A DNA stretch of 41,802 nt from an uncultured Acetatifactor sp. (GTDB taxonomy: Bacteria > Bacillota > Clostridia > Lachnospirales > Lachnospiraceae). A program made the translations under genes and the position numbers. Positions within the stretch are counted from its first letter, which is position 1; every line of letters starts with the position of its first letter. Positions 1-10,100 of this stretch are shown here, one piece after another. The DNA lies in contig CAJULV010000031.1 of the NCBI GenBank assembly GCA_910587555.1, positions 1 to 41,802 of the forward strand. The letters run 5' to 3'. The notes below the pieces were generated by a model. The model saw nothing but the letters and a program-made list of their open reading frames with translations, was not told the DNA's origin and searched no databases.

Positions 1-317
1 CTGCTTCAAGAACTTGGAAAAGCAGAGCATTGTTGAGCGGTTGAGAACAGAATAAGCAGAATGCTCTGGCGGAGGACGGCAAAAGAAAAACGTACACGCT
101 CTAACGGGTGCAAGGCTCTAATCCGTCCGGCAGTGGAAAGGACATAGCCAAAGGCAAGAATGCCCATCGTAAAGAAAATGTCGCAAAGGATTATACTTTG
201 CGACATTTTCGGCGGGAGCGCATAAAAAGGGGATTCCTGATTGGGCTGACTGTATGGCTGACTGCCTGCTGACTGCTTTGACGATAAAACCGAAATTGTC
301 TTTTGCCAATGTAAATA
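1..317. other. Left-edge non-coding stretch
   Basis: No convincing gene is seen here. Frame 1 is open from base 1 to a TGA at 34-36, so a CDS entering from the left could end there, but 11 codons are too few to identify it. The minus-strand reading frame across this stretch has no recognisable domain. The stretch holds the large palindrome at 174-210 and three short direct copies of GCTGACTG at 245, 257 and 268. Confidence 0.5.
174..210. repeat. Perfect 15-bp inverted repeat (copy A of a palindromic element)
   Basis: Arms at 174-188 and 196-210 are perfectly complementary around a 7-base loop, with cores ATGTCGCAAAG and CTTTGCGACAT. A near-identical palindrome in inverted orientation lies at 376-404. 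It could be a MITE-like or REP-like dispersed element, or a terminator for a gene to the left, though the T-run is inside the stem and not after it. Confidence 0.8.
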
Positions 318-346
318 TTGCAAAACATGCAAAAGTCTAGTATAAT
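318..346 (+). promoter_or_regulatory. Sigma-A-type promoter of the fibre locus
   Basis: TTGCAA at 318-323 and TATAAT at 341-346 are separated by exactly 17 bases, which predicts a start near 353. It is the only clear promoter before the collinear run of genes to 18515, so it probably drives the surface-fibre operon. The promoter at 18556-18584 has the same TTGCAA -35 element. Confidence 0.7.
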
Positions 347-375
347 AGACATTAATTCAGAAACAGAGAGGGCGT

Positions 376-404
376 ATGTCGCAAAGTATAATCTTTTGCG
401 GCAT
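376..404. repeat. Palindromic element, copy B
   Basis: ATGTCGCAAA (376-385) pairs with TTTGCGGCAT (395-404), including one G.U pair. It matches the reverse complement of the palindrome at 174-210 at about 27 of 29 positions. It lies just downstream of the promoter and covers the first possible ATG of the next gene, so that ATG would sit in a hairpin. Confidence 0.7.
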
Positions 405-474
405 CAAGGGGGGGATATTTTCCGTGTATACTGCGATTCAGGAGATGAGAGACGAGCGTGGGGAAAGGCTTATT

Positions 475-1005
475 ATGCATAGTCCCAATATTGTTAACAT
501 GTGTATTGATTCGTACGACGGGGAAAAGCAGTGCGGGAGGCTATATCATCAGTATACGGGGCATACGGTTTTGTTTTCCACATTATTTGAGGCATTGGAC
601 AGGATGGAGCGGCTGTACGACGAACTGCAGTTTCCGCAGGCATCCGCCGACATCCGGCGTTTTCAGGAAGATGAGGAAACCGGGGAAAACGGAAAGCGGT
701 GTGTGGGACGGCCGGGAATAACGGAAACCTTTGACAGGGTAATCGGGCATAGGGGAGAAGATGCCACCTTCATTATCCGTGTGCAGTACCGGCAGTATTC
801 CAGCTGGCAGGGCGAGGTAACCTGGATGGACGGGAAGCGCAGAAGGCCCTTCAGGAGTGTACTGGAGTTAGCCAGGCTCATCGACAAGGCAATGAATGTT
901 TCGGGAAAGGAAGAGCCGGAATCAGGAAAGCGGTTTTCTGCTGTGCAGGCAGGGAAGCAGGAGGGAAAATGGAGCCGGGACGGAAGCGCTTTCCGCGGTA
1001 TATGA
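475..1005 (+). CDS. Small protein of unknown function, paralogue of the gene at 2482
   Basis: I do not recognise a named family. The reading frame is open from 376. The ATG at 376 lies inside a palindromic repeat with only 3 bases after GAGGG, and the ATG at 445 directly abuts GGAG. The ATG at 475 has AAAGG at a good spacing of 6 and begins where similarity to the later paralogue starts, giving 176 residues. The C-terminal part contains a YSSWQGEVTW segment followed by a helical SVLELARLIDKAM segment. The 2482 product has YTWQGKLVW and SAIELMEMLDEIL in the same order. No signal peptide or membrane segment is visible, so it is probably cytoplasmic. It overlaps the next gene by 37 bases, and its position first in the operon suggests a regulatory or assembly accessory role, which is inference. 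Confidence 0.65.
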   Translation: MHSPNIVNMCIDSYDGEKQCGRLYHQYTGHTVLFSTLFEALDRMERLYDELQFPQASADIRRFQEDEETGENGKRCVGRPGITETFDRVIGHRGEDATFIIRVQYRQYSSWQGEVTWMDGKRRRPFRSVLELARLIDKAMNVSGKEEPESGKRFSAVQAGKQEGKWSRDGSAFRGI

Positions 1006-2207
1006 GGATGGAAAATAGGAGAGTTGTTTATTTTGGGCTTCTGGGCGCGTTTTCCTATGGAAATGCAGAGGATAACAGCAAAAATGGGGCGGCAATGGGG
1101 CGGGTAGGCAAGAAGGCGCTTTCCGTTCTGCAGTATTTGATTGTAAACCATGTGCGGACCGTGTCGGCGGAAGAGCTGATTGAGCAGTTCTGGACGGAAA
1201 ACAACAGTGCCGACCCCTCAAATGCGCTGCGAAATATGCTGTACAAAATCAGGAATCTGCTCAAAAACATGTTTTCGGAACAGGATAATCTGCTGCTGAC
1301 GCTGCCGGAGGGGTATGCCTGGAAGGAGGATGTGCAGCTGGTGCTGGACACGGAGCAGTTTGAGGGGCTGTGCCTGGAGGCGGGGAAGAAGGAGGGGGAC
1401 GAGTACTGCGAAATGCTCCGAAAGATGATTTCGCTTTATAAAGGGGAGTTCCTGCCGGGGAATGACAGCGAATGGACGAGGGCGCCGAGACAATACTACC
1501 GGACGCTCTATTTGGATGCCTGTAAGGCAATTCTTCCGCTTCTATATAAAAAGGAGCAGTGGATGGAGATTGTCAGTATCTGCAATCAGGCTTACGGGGT
1601 GGATTTCGGAATTGAAGATTTTACCGCGTATCAGATGCAGGCGCTGATTGCTCTGGGACAGCCGGAACAGGCAACGGAAAAATACGAAGCCTTCCGGGGC
1701 AGGATGCTTCAGGAATTTGAGATGCCTCCTACGGAGCGAATTGAGCAGATTTATACTTTGGCGGCCAGCCTTAGAAAAAACGGGCTGGAAGAACAGGATA
1801 TTTTCAGGATGGTATGTGAGGAGGATTCGGATCCACGGGCTTTTTTCTGTACTTTTTCGGTATTTCAGAATATTGTGGCGCTGGAGAGAAGACATCTGGC
1901 GCGTTCCGGTACAGATTCCACGCTGGTTATCGTCAGCTTGGGCAAAGAAGCGGTTCCTACCACGGATGCCAGGCGTCTGGAGCGGATTCTGCTGGAAAAG
2001 CTCAGGGCGGGAGATCCGGTTGCGCGCCTGGAAGCCAGATCCTACATCCTGATGCTGACGGGGGCGGACCTGGAAAACGCACAGATTGTGGCAGGCCGGA
2101 TTGACTGTGCATTTCACAAAACATACCGACATTCAAGGGCAAATCTCACTTTTCGCATGACATCACTGAAACCCGGGACGGGGGGGCAGGAAACCGACTG
2201 CCGATGA
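969..2207 (+). CDS. BTAD/SARP-like transcriptional regulator with degenerate GGDEF-like C-terminus
   Basis: This is a predicted DNA-binding regulator of 412 residues. Residues about 20-105 resemble the OmpR/SARP winged helix (VYFGLLGAFSYG, then ALSVLQYLIVNH and NALRNMLYKIRNLL). Residues about 110-255 form an alpha-helical bacterial transcriptional activation domain (BTAD). The last 120 residues read like a GGDEF/cyclase fold: a segment with DPVARLEARSYILML is placed where an active diguanylate cyclase would have D-x-VARxGGDEFxxLL, so the signature is lost. The start at 969 is chosen because GGAGGG sits 3-4 bases upstream; an alternative ATG at 1002 overlaps the previous stop but has no ribosome binding site. 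It is co-directional with the fibre genes and likely activates them, possibly in response to a nucleotide. That ligand is a guess. Confidence 0.8.
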   Translation: MEPGRKRFPRYMRMENRRVVYFGLLGAFSYGNAEDNSKNGAAMGRVGKKALSVLQYLIVNHVRTVSAEELIEQFWTENNSADPSNALRNMLYKIRNLLKNMFSEQDNLLLTLPEGYAWKEDVQLVLDTEQFEGLCLEAGKKEGDEYCEMLRKMISLYKGEFLPGNDSEWTRAPRQYYRTLYLDACKAILPLLYKKEQWMEIVSICNQAYGVDFGIEDFTAYQMQALIALGQPEQATEKYEAFRGRMLQEFEMPPTERIEQIYTLAASLRKNGLEEQDIFRMVCEEDSDPRAFFCTFSVFQNIVALERRHLARSGTDSTLVIVSLGKEAVPTTDARRLERILLEKLRAGDPVARLEARSYILMLTGADLENAQIVAGRIDCAFHKTYRHSRANLTFRMTSLKPGTGGQETDCR

Positions 2208-2481
2208 CAAGGTATTTTTTATGCCTGCCGACGCAGGTATTACTGTATGCAAGCAAAGGAAGGCATCTGCTGCTGGCAGGTGTCTTCCGGAATTGCCGAT
2301 GGCCGAGCGGCCTGTTCATATACGCGATGTGTAACCGCAACTTTGGTAAGGGGCGGTTATTTTTGTGCCCATATCAGCCAGCCGGAAAAAATACAAATTG
2401 GTGCCGTATTTTCCATAAAAAATAACAGACAGCTAACAGCCGCCTGTTAGGATGAAGTCATAAAAGGAGAGAGGTGGCGTT
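2208..2481 (+). other. Intergenic spacer with 7-bp dyad
   Basis: This spacer has no convincing gene; a 73-residue frame across it has no recognisable domain. A perfect dyad CTAACAG / CTGTTAG with a 4-base loop lies at 2433-2450, 32 bases before the next start codon. It has no T-run after it, so an operator or leader hairpin is more likely than a terminator. Confidence 0.45.
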
Positions 2482-2859
2482 ATGATGCTTCGAGGGAGAA
2501 TGATTCCCTGCCAGAGTCGGGAGGCAGTCGTCACGGTACTGTCTTATAGGAATGGCATCATGGACGGCTACCTGCAGCATCCCAGGCTGGACGGAAAAGA
2601 AAAAATACAAAGCCTGTCGCAGATGCTCCTGCTGCTGAACGGGCTGGCTGATCTGGAGAACTGTCCCAATCCGTCGCTGCCCCTGGTTCCCTGGGAATGC
2701 AGCGATAACGAAAGCTGTTCGGTCTTCCGGATACAGATACTCTTTCGGGAGCATTATACCTGGCAGGGAAAGCTGGTCTGGCAGAATGAGAATCAGGAGA
2801 CTGTGTTTCACAGTGCGATCGAGCTGATGGAGATGCTGGATGAGATTCTGGGAGAATAG
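2482..2859 (+). CDS. Small protein of unknown function, paralogue of the gene at 475
   Basis: The product has 125 residues and no named family that I can recognise. AAAGGAGAGAGG precedes the ATG. The C-terminal half (VFRIQILFREHYTWQGKLVW, then SAIELMEMLDEIL) parallels the C-terminal half of the gene at 475-1005, and the N-terminal SYRNG segment aligns with its SYDGE. No signal peptide or membrane segment is visible. The pair brackets the BTAD regulator gene, so the two proteins may act together, or one may be a duplicated modulator of the regulator. That role is inferred only from position. Confidence 0.7.
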   Translation: MMLRGRMIPCQSREAVVTVLSYRNGIMDGYLQHPRLDGKEKIQSLSQMLLLLNGLADLENCPNPSLPLVPWECSDNESCSVFRIQILFREHYTWQGKLVWQNENQETVFHSAIELMEMLDEILGE

Positions 2860-2911
2860 ACATACATAAAGATAATCGAGATATGATAAATTTCCGGGAA
2901 CGAGGCTTGGT

Positions 2912-3475
2912 ATGACGGAGAAAGAATTAAGAAAGCTGCGCAGACACGACCTCCTGGAACTGCTGGTAGAGCAGAGCAGGGAGGCGGTGAGACTGAATGC
3001 GGTACTGCAGGAGAAGGAAGAAGAGTTGACGGAAGCCCTGGAAAGCAACGGGCGCATTAAGGATAAGCTGGATGAAAAGGACGCCCAGATTGAGAAACTG
3101 AAGGGCCGACTGGACGAGAAAGATGCGGAGATGGCAGAGACGGCGGCGGGTAGTGAGGAGCAGCTGAGCAGCCTGAAAGGGAAGCTGGACGGGAAGGATG
3201 CCCTGATTGAGAAGCTGAAGGGACGTCTGGATGAAAAGGACGCACAGCTGGCGGAGGAGTCCGCACGCTGGGAAGAAAATTTCAGCCGCCTGAAAGAAAA
3301 ACTGGATGCAAAGGATGCCCTGATTGAGAAACTGCGTGCCCAGGCGGATCGCAGGGATGAGAAGATAGAGAGACTTGAGGCAGAGACAGAACGGCTCCGC
3401 TCCGATAAATGGAAGGAAATGATACAGAACGGAATGCCGTCAGAACTCCTTACGAAGCTGAAGGATTTATTATGA
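2912..3475 (+). CDS. Coiled-coil protein with internal repeats
   Basis: This 187-residue protein is almost entirely predicted coiled coil, rich in Lys, Glu, Asp and Leu. The unit KLDEKDAQIEKLKGRLDEKD recurs in variant form at least three times between about residues 50 and 145, and the underlying DNA is repetitive too. The N-terminus (MTEKELRKLRRHDLLELL) is a short amphipathic helix that may dock on a partner. There is no signal peptide, so it should be cytoplasmic. It ends 57 bases before the signal peptidase gene. A scaffold that clusters secretion or pilus machinery under the membrane is plausible but inferred; automated 'DNA repair' style names for such proteins would rest only on coiled-coil similarity. 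Confidence 0.75.
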   Translation: MTEKELRKLRRHDLLELLVEQSREAVRLNAVLQEKEEELTEALESNGRIKDKLDEKDAQIEKLKGRLDEKDAEMAETAAGSEEQLSSLKGKLDGKDALIEKLKGRLDEKDAQLAEESARWEENFSRLKEKLDAKDALIEKLRAQADRRDEKIERLEAETERLRSDKWKEMIQNGMPSELLTKLKDLL

Positions 3476-3532
3476 AAGCGGGGAATCTGACTCCGTTTTC
3501 GATGGAAAATCAGATGATACAGAGGTTTGCAC

Positions 3533-4117
3533 ATGAGTGAGGAGAAAAGAAGGGAATTGCCGGAGCTGGAACTGCTGGAGGCGGAGCTGGAGCGGGAACG
3601 GTATAAGAAAAAGTACGGAAATGTTCTCAGAAGCACAGCATTTTCCCTGGTGGTGGTTGCGGCGGTTGCGGTACTGATAGCGGTGCTGTTGCTCCCGGTA
3701 CTGCAAATCAGCGGAACTTCCATGACGGATTCACTGCAGGATGAGGACATCGTGGTGGCGCTGAACAGTTCCGGATATGAGACAGGTGATATCATCGCTT
3801 TCTACTATAATAATAATATCCTTGTAAAACGGGTAATTGCTGCGGCGGGTGACTGGGTGGACATCGATGAAGCGGGAAATGTCTACGTAAACGAGGAACT
3901 GCTGGAGGAACCTTATGTAAAAGAAAAAGCCCTGGGGGACTGTAATATTTCATTGCCCTACCAGGTGCCGGAGGGAAGATGCTTTGTGATGGGAGATCAC
4001 AGGGCAACAAGCATAGACAGCCGCAATACGGCAGTGGGATGCGTCAGCAATGACATGGTAATCGGAAAAATACTGATCCGGGTCTGGCCATTGGAAGAAT
4101 TCGGAATCGTGAAGTGA
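3533..4117 (+). CDS. lepB: Signal peptidase I (Ser/Lys type)
   Basis: The protein is a membrane-bound type I signal peptidase that should remove signal peptides from the surface proteins encoded downstream. After a charged, helical N-terminal extension of about 35 residues there is one membrane segment (about 40-62). It is followed by box B with the catalytic serine (SGTSMTDSL), box D with the general-base lysine (LVKRVIAAAGD) and box E (MGDHRATSIDSR). The ATG at 3533 is used because AGAGG lies 7 bases upstream; a TTG at 3527 is the alternative. It is a bacterial prokaryotic-type enzyme, in contrast with the SipW-type enzyme that closes the locus. It is 31 bases upstream of the giant adhesin gene, suggesting a dedicated role in its export. 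Confidence 0.93.
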   Translation: MSEEKRRELPELELLEAELERERYKKKYGNVLRSTAFSLVVVAAVAVLIAVLLLPVLQISGTSMTDSLQDEDIVVALNSSGYETGDIIAFYYNNNILVKRVIAAAGDWVDIDEAGNVYVNEELLEEPYVKEKALGDCNISLPYQVPEGRCFVMGDHRATSIDSRNTAVGCVSNDMVIGKILIRVWPLEEFGIVK

Positions 4118-4148
4118 TAAATACCGGTAGAAGGAAGGAGACGGCATT

Positions 4149-7100
4149 ATGAAGGTTGATTTTTTATCACAGGCAGCAAAACACCTGAAGGAACAGAAAC
4201 AGTACAGACGCCGTGCAGTGGTATTTCTGTGTCTGGCTGTGATAGTCGGCTATGGAACGGTTATGGCGCTGAAGCTGTACGGCCAGGCAATGACGCATAA
4301 GATGGAAGTGCTTGACTGCCAGTACGCAGTGCATGCGCATACAGACGAGTGCTATGAGACGGATGAAGAGGGGAATCCGGGGACGGAACCTGTCTGCGGC
4401 TATGCGGAGTATGTCCTCCATATTCATAACGACACCTGTTATGACAAGGACGGGAATACGGTCTGCACCCTGGAGGAGCATGAACCTCATGAACATACGG
4501 AAGAATGTTTCGTGACGGAGAGGATCCTGGTATGCGGCGAAGAGGCGGAAGCGGACAATGCGGCAGGCGCGGAAGATATGGCAGGCAGCACACCGCAGCC
4601 GGGAGAAACTGCAGACGGCACGGAAGCGTCGGGAGACGGGGCAGAGGGTACGGAAGCATCGGGAGACGAAGCGGACGGTACGGGAGCATCGGAAGACACA
4701 TCAGGCAGTCAGGAGCAGCCGGGTGAGAACGGCGACAACCCCGCAGGAAATACAGGGGAAGCATCCGGCGCAGCGACACCTGAAAATACGGAAACCCCTG
4801 ACAGTGCGGCGGAACCTACGCCGGAGCCTGAAGGCGGCGCGGAATCCAGAGAGGATGAAATTGTCTGCGGGAAGGAAGTTCATAGTCATAATGAGAACTG
4901 CTATGAAAACGCATTGAACTGCGGCTATGAGGAAGAGCATACCCACAATGCCGACTGCATCGCGCATGAACTCAGCTGCGGGGCGGCGGAGCATGTACAT
5001 GGTGAGGAATGCCATGACGCAGACGGAAATGTAGTCTGCACTATGGAGGAACATAGTCATACGGATAGCTGTTATAACGATTCCTACACATGCGGCAAGG
5101 AAGAACACATGCATTCGGAGTCTTGCAATGTACAGAATCTGATTTGCGGGATGGAAGAGCATGCACATGAGGATGCATGTCACGCATCGGCAGGCGGGCC
5201 TGTAGAATTGTCCGAGACCGGGACAGGTACGGAAGCGGACGGCACGGAGGCGGGAAGTACGGCATCAGGGGAAACTGGCATGCCGGAGGAGGCTGGCGCA
5301 CCTGCGGAATCGGCGGCACCGGAAGAAGGCAGGACAACAGGGCATGTCCACACAGATGCCTGCTATATGGAAGTAACCATTCCGGTATGCGGAGAACAGG
5401 AGTTCCACATCCATGATGACAGCTGCTATACAGAGGAATGTTTTGACGGGGAAGGCAACCTGATTGAAGGCAGCCGGGTATCCTGCGGGATGCTTCAGCT
5501 GGAAGAACATACACATGGCGAAGCGTGCATTAAGACGGTGGAGCTGACGCCGGAGGAAGTGGCGGCGCTGAACAACGGGGCAAAGCTTCACATCCATGAG
5601 GACAGCTGTTACGACGAGGAAGGCATTCTGATATGCGGCCATGAAGCTACGCATATCCATGTGCTGGAATGCTATGATGAGGCAGGGGAACTGATTTGCG
5701 GTTACGGAACGGCTTCCCATGTGCATGAGGATAAGTGCTATGATGCGGCCGGAGGCCTGATTTGCGGCTATGAAACCGCAACCCATGTCCATGAAGACAG
5801 CTGTTACGATGCGGAAGGAAATCGGCACTGCGGCTATGACACGGCAGCCCACGGGCATGAGGCGGGATGCTATGATGCGGAAGGCAGCCTGGTCTGCGGT
5901 TATGAGACGGCAAGCCATCCCCATGAAGCGGATTGCTATGACCGGGAGGGGAACCTGACCTGCGGTTACGAAACCGCAACCCACATTCATGAAGATAAGT
6001 GCTATGACGAAGAAGGCAATCTGATCTGCGGCTACGAAGCGGCATCTCATCTTCACAGGGAGAACTGCTACGATGAGGAAGGCAATCTGGTCTGCGGCTA
6101 CGAGACGGCAAAGCATTTTCATGAGGACAGCTGCTATGACGAAGAAGGCAATCTGATCTGCGGCTACGAGGATGCCAAAGAACATGAACATGACGGCAGA
6201 TGTTATGATGAGGAAGGCAATCTGATCTGCGGCAAAGAGGCGAAGGATCATGAACATGCCGTACACTGCTATGATAAGGAAGGCAACCTGGTATGTGGTT
6301 ATGAAGGCGTCAGGGACCATGAACACGACAGCAGATGCTATGATGCGGAAGGCAGCCTGCTCTGTGGTTTCGAAGGTGCCAGGGAACATGAACATGACGG
6401 AACATGCAGGGACGGGGAAGGCAATCTGGCCTGTGGCTATGAGAATTGCAGCATCCATGAACACGATGCAGGATGCTATGACATCTATGATGCGTTGATC
6501 TGCGGTTATGAAGGTGCGGAAAACCATGTGCATACCGAGAACTGCTATAACGAAGAGGGAAATCTGGCCTGCGGGTATGAAGTTCCGGACGAATATGCCA
6601 ACAGCAAGATTTTCAAAGGCAACGGGTATACCGTCATAGCAAAATACAACGATGACGCACAGCTTCCGGAAGAAGCCAGATTCATAGCGGAAGAGATTAC
6701 GGCGGACAGCGATAAGGAACATTACGAGCGCCGTGAGACGGAATACCGTGAGATGACGGACAATGAAGAAGCTTCCATAAGGGCGCTACTGAAAATAGGC
6801 TTCTATATAGAAAGCGAAGATGGCCTGACGGAAGTGGAACCTGCCGCACCGGTGATTGTGTCAGTGCAGTTCCTGGACGAAGACGGTCTGCCCGAGGGAA
6901 GCCCGGTGACGGTGGTACACTTTGCAAAAGAAGGTACTGAGGTGCTGGACGGCGGCAGTGCGGTTGACAACAGCACGACTTTCGAGATGGGCAGTTTCTC
7001 CGAGATTGCCATCGGGTATATTGAAAAGGAAGATCCAAGAGGGGTAAACACAGCGGGAGATGGAACCATACGGCTCCATCTCGCCGATTCTTTCGAGTAT

Positions 7101-10100
7101 AAAGACAGTGCGTTTCAGATTATTTTCCATGTAGAAGGCGAAGCCATTCTGCCGAAGGGGACGGTGGTCCGGAGGAATCCGCAGAAAAATTCCCAGGACA
7201 TCCGGCCCGGTGAAGGCGGAGCCGCCGACGAAGCGGCTGGTGCGGAAGGGGCGGAGGCAGATTCCGAAGAGATAACAGAGGAGGAAACATCGGCAGAGGG
7301 AGAAGAAATACCGGAAGGGGATGTTTCCGCAGACGTCGAAGAGACCACAGAAGCAGACGCATCCGAAGAGACCGAAGATGAGGCAGTAACGGACAATGAG
7401 GAAGAGTCGGAAGCTGAAGGGGAATTCGACACAGCAGTACCCGGTGAGGAGATTCCGGCGGAAGGCGAAGGTGAGTCGGAAGAAAACGGCAGCTATGTCG
7501 ATATCCGGAAACTGAAGTTCAAGGTAGAGCGGCTGAGCAGCGAATCCGAAGAGTACAGGGCGTTTCTGGAGCATACGCTCTCCGGCACCGGAATCGACGA
7601 ATTGTACCGGATGCAGGTACTGAATTACTCCCTGACCTACGAGGGTGAAGAGCTGGACTTGTCGGAATGTAAAGTGACCGTGGAAATCCGTCCTGCCCGG
7701 GAGCTGCAGGAGGCCATGGGGCAGTCTGTTACGGACGGGGTAGACTATCTGCTGAATACGGAGGGGGAAACGAGTCCGGATGAAGTGGAATATGTTCCGG
7801 ACGCCGTGTCTTACAGCACAGAGTTCCCCGGGGAAGACGTCAGCGCAGGGGACGCGGAGACAGGAGCGGAAGCTGAAGAAGGGGAGGAAATGCCCTTTGA
7901 GGAAAACGGAGCGGGACAGGACGAAGAAAGCATTTCGGAGCAGACGGAAGCTGTGCCTCAGTCCGGCACAGAAGGCGCCAATCCGGCGGTGGGAAACGGT
8001 ACCGATGCGATTTCCCTGACGGTTATGACAATGGCACAGGACGGTCCCGCAGATTTGGATCAGGTGGATTTTGACGGGACAGAAGATGTCGTGCTGGAGG
8101 CGGAGCTGACGGGAAGCCAGATATTTGCCGCGTCGGCTACAGGGTATCCAAATCCCAAATACACCGTACAGTACTATGCGAATCTGGAAAAGGTGGCTTT
8201 CGATGATGAGACATTAAAGGAAAACATCGACGCTAAAAATACAAACGAACTGCCTGTCATTGATACGGATGGCGGCAAGCTGCCAAAGAACGGAGGGGGA
8301 AAAGATAATTCACCCAATGAGAATGCGATTCGCAAACTGTACGTAGATACGAAAACCGGCAAGCTCAAAACAACAACGGAACTGACAGAGGTATATGCAG
8401 GCCGGAATTATGAATACCATAAGGCGCCCACGATTAATTATATCAATGCATTGATTGAAAATACCAGCTATGAACTGGAGGAACTGTGGGTTTTAAAGGA
8501 GGGAAAGGATCCGAAAAGTACAGCGGAAGGCGACTGGGATATATATCAATACAATGAAAAACTGCATTTTACGAATCGTGAGGTGTCAGGGGGAGTTGAA
8601 GGCAGTGAAACATATGTTTATATAAAGGATGGCAATACTCTCCGCCTGGTGTATGACACTACGACGAAGGAAAAAGATTTCCAGGCCGCATTTTATGATT
8701 ATGACATCGGCGACGGGAAAATCTATGCGCAGCAGTCAGATGCCCAGAATGGGAATAATGGAAAACCCACAAGCACCCAGGGCACAGGCACATGGTATAT
8801 GAGAACCGGACAGCAGGGAATCAACAGCCCCGGAAACTATACCAAACCCGGTGTAAAGTTTGCCTTCGGAAACGCCAATACCGGTTCCGGGCTGCAGCAT
8901 GAACAGTGGAACGGGAATCTGCTGAATAAGAACAACACTACCCAGGGCGGTCATCCGACAGTCATCGGCAGCTATAAAGGCTGTACTTTTGGCCTTGCAG
9001 CCAGCCTGGTAAACGGTAAGATTCAATATGCCGACGGCGTTATCGTGCCTAATCTCTTTAATGATGGGGCTGCTACCGGAAAGACGGCATATGACAACAA
9101 TGAATATTCGCTGAAGTTTAACCGTGTGGGCGACACACATACCTTAACGGCAGTCAACGGTACAAAAACCGGCAACCTGGACTCTTTCAACCATCCCAGC
9201 CCCAATAAAGATACGGTACACAATCACATCTGGACCAACAATTTCTGGCCCATGGATTTTGCCGGCTCTTACGGAACAAACGGACATGATATGAAGTTCG
9301 GTGATTATGGCAGGCGGACAAATTATAAGTTTGCCGGTCAGGCAGGCAGCAGCGGCGGAAGCGCGACAGCAACCGGAGACTTTCCGTGGAGTGACGACGG
9401 AAAGGACCATAACAGCTATTTCGGTATGCATTATAAGGTTGAGTTTGACCTGGTAGCCGATTATACAGGGCCCCTGGAGTACTATTTCTTCGGAGACGAT
9501 GACATGTGGGTTTTCCTGGGAAATGGGGACGGAAACGGCAAACTGGTCTGTGATATCGGCGGCGTACATTCCTCTGTAGGCGAGTATCTTAACCTCTGGG
9601 ATTATATTGACAAAGAGAAAGAAAAGATACATCGGCACGACGAGAAGGTATGTTATACAAATGGCATAGATCAACCTGCCACCTGCGGTTATGTGGACAG
9701 CAAAAAGTTCACCCTGAATTTCTTCTATACCGAGCGCGGTGAGTCCGGATCTACCTGTTGGATGCAGTTCACATTACCGTCGGTTTCTTCCCTGACACCG
9801 GAAACCACTAAGAGTGATTACGGACATTTAAGGGTGGAGAAGGATGTAAAGGTACTTGCAAATGGGCAGGAATATGACCCGGAGAATCTTTTCGAAGAAG
9901 ATGCTGAGCAGAACAAGTATTTCAGGGAGAAGGAATTTACATTCGAGCTTACGCTGCAGGGACCAAGCGGCAGCAGCCTGAAAGATGATTACGCCTATGT
10001 AAAGTATGACAGAAACGGAAATGTTGTATCCGGCGGCGGAGGCATCCTTGCATGGGAGACAATTGCCAACGGAGAAAAATTCACTTTAAAGGATGGGGAA

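Noticed and set aside
174..404. Complete insertion sequence bounded by the two palindromes
   Set aside because: No transposase fragment or target-site duplication is visible between them; they are reported only as related palindromes.
2204..2450. 73- or 67-codon gene after the regulator
   Set aside because: Both overlapping frames lack a ribosome binding site and recognisable composition; the stretch is better read as a spacer.
2458..3795. 445-codon minus-strand gene
   Set aside because: It is the antisense of the coiled-coil and peptidase genes, with a biased Ser/Phe-rich translation typical of an antisense frame.
5265..6722. 485-codon minus-strand gene
   Set aside because: It is the antisense of the repetitive His/Cys region; the regular repeats keep the opposite frame open. 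No ribosome binding site or domain was seen.
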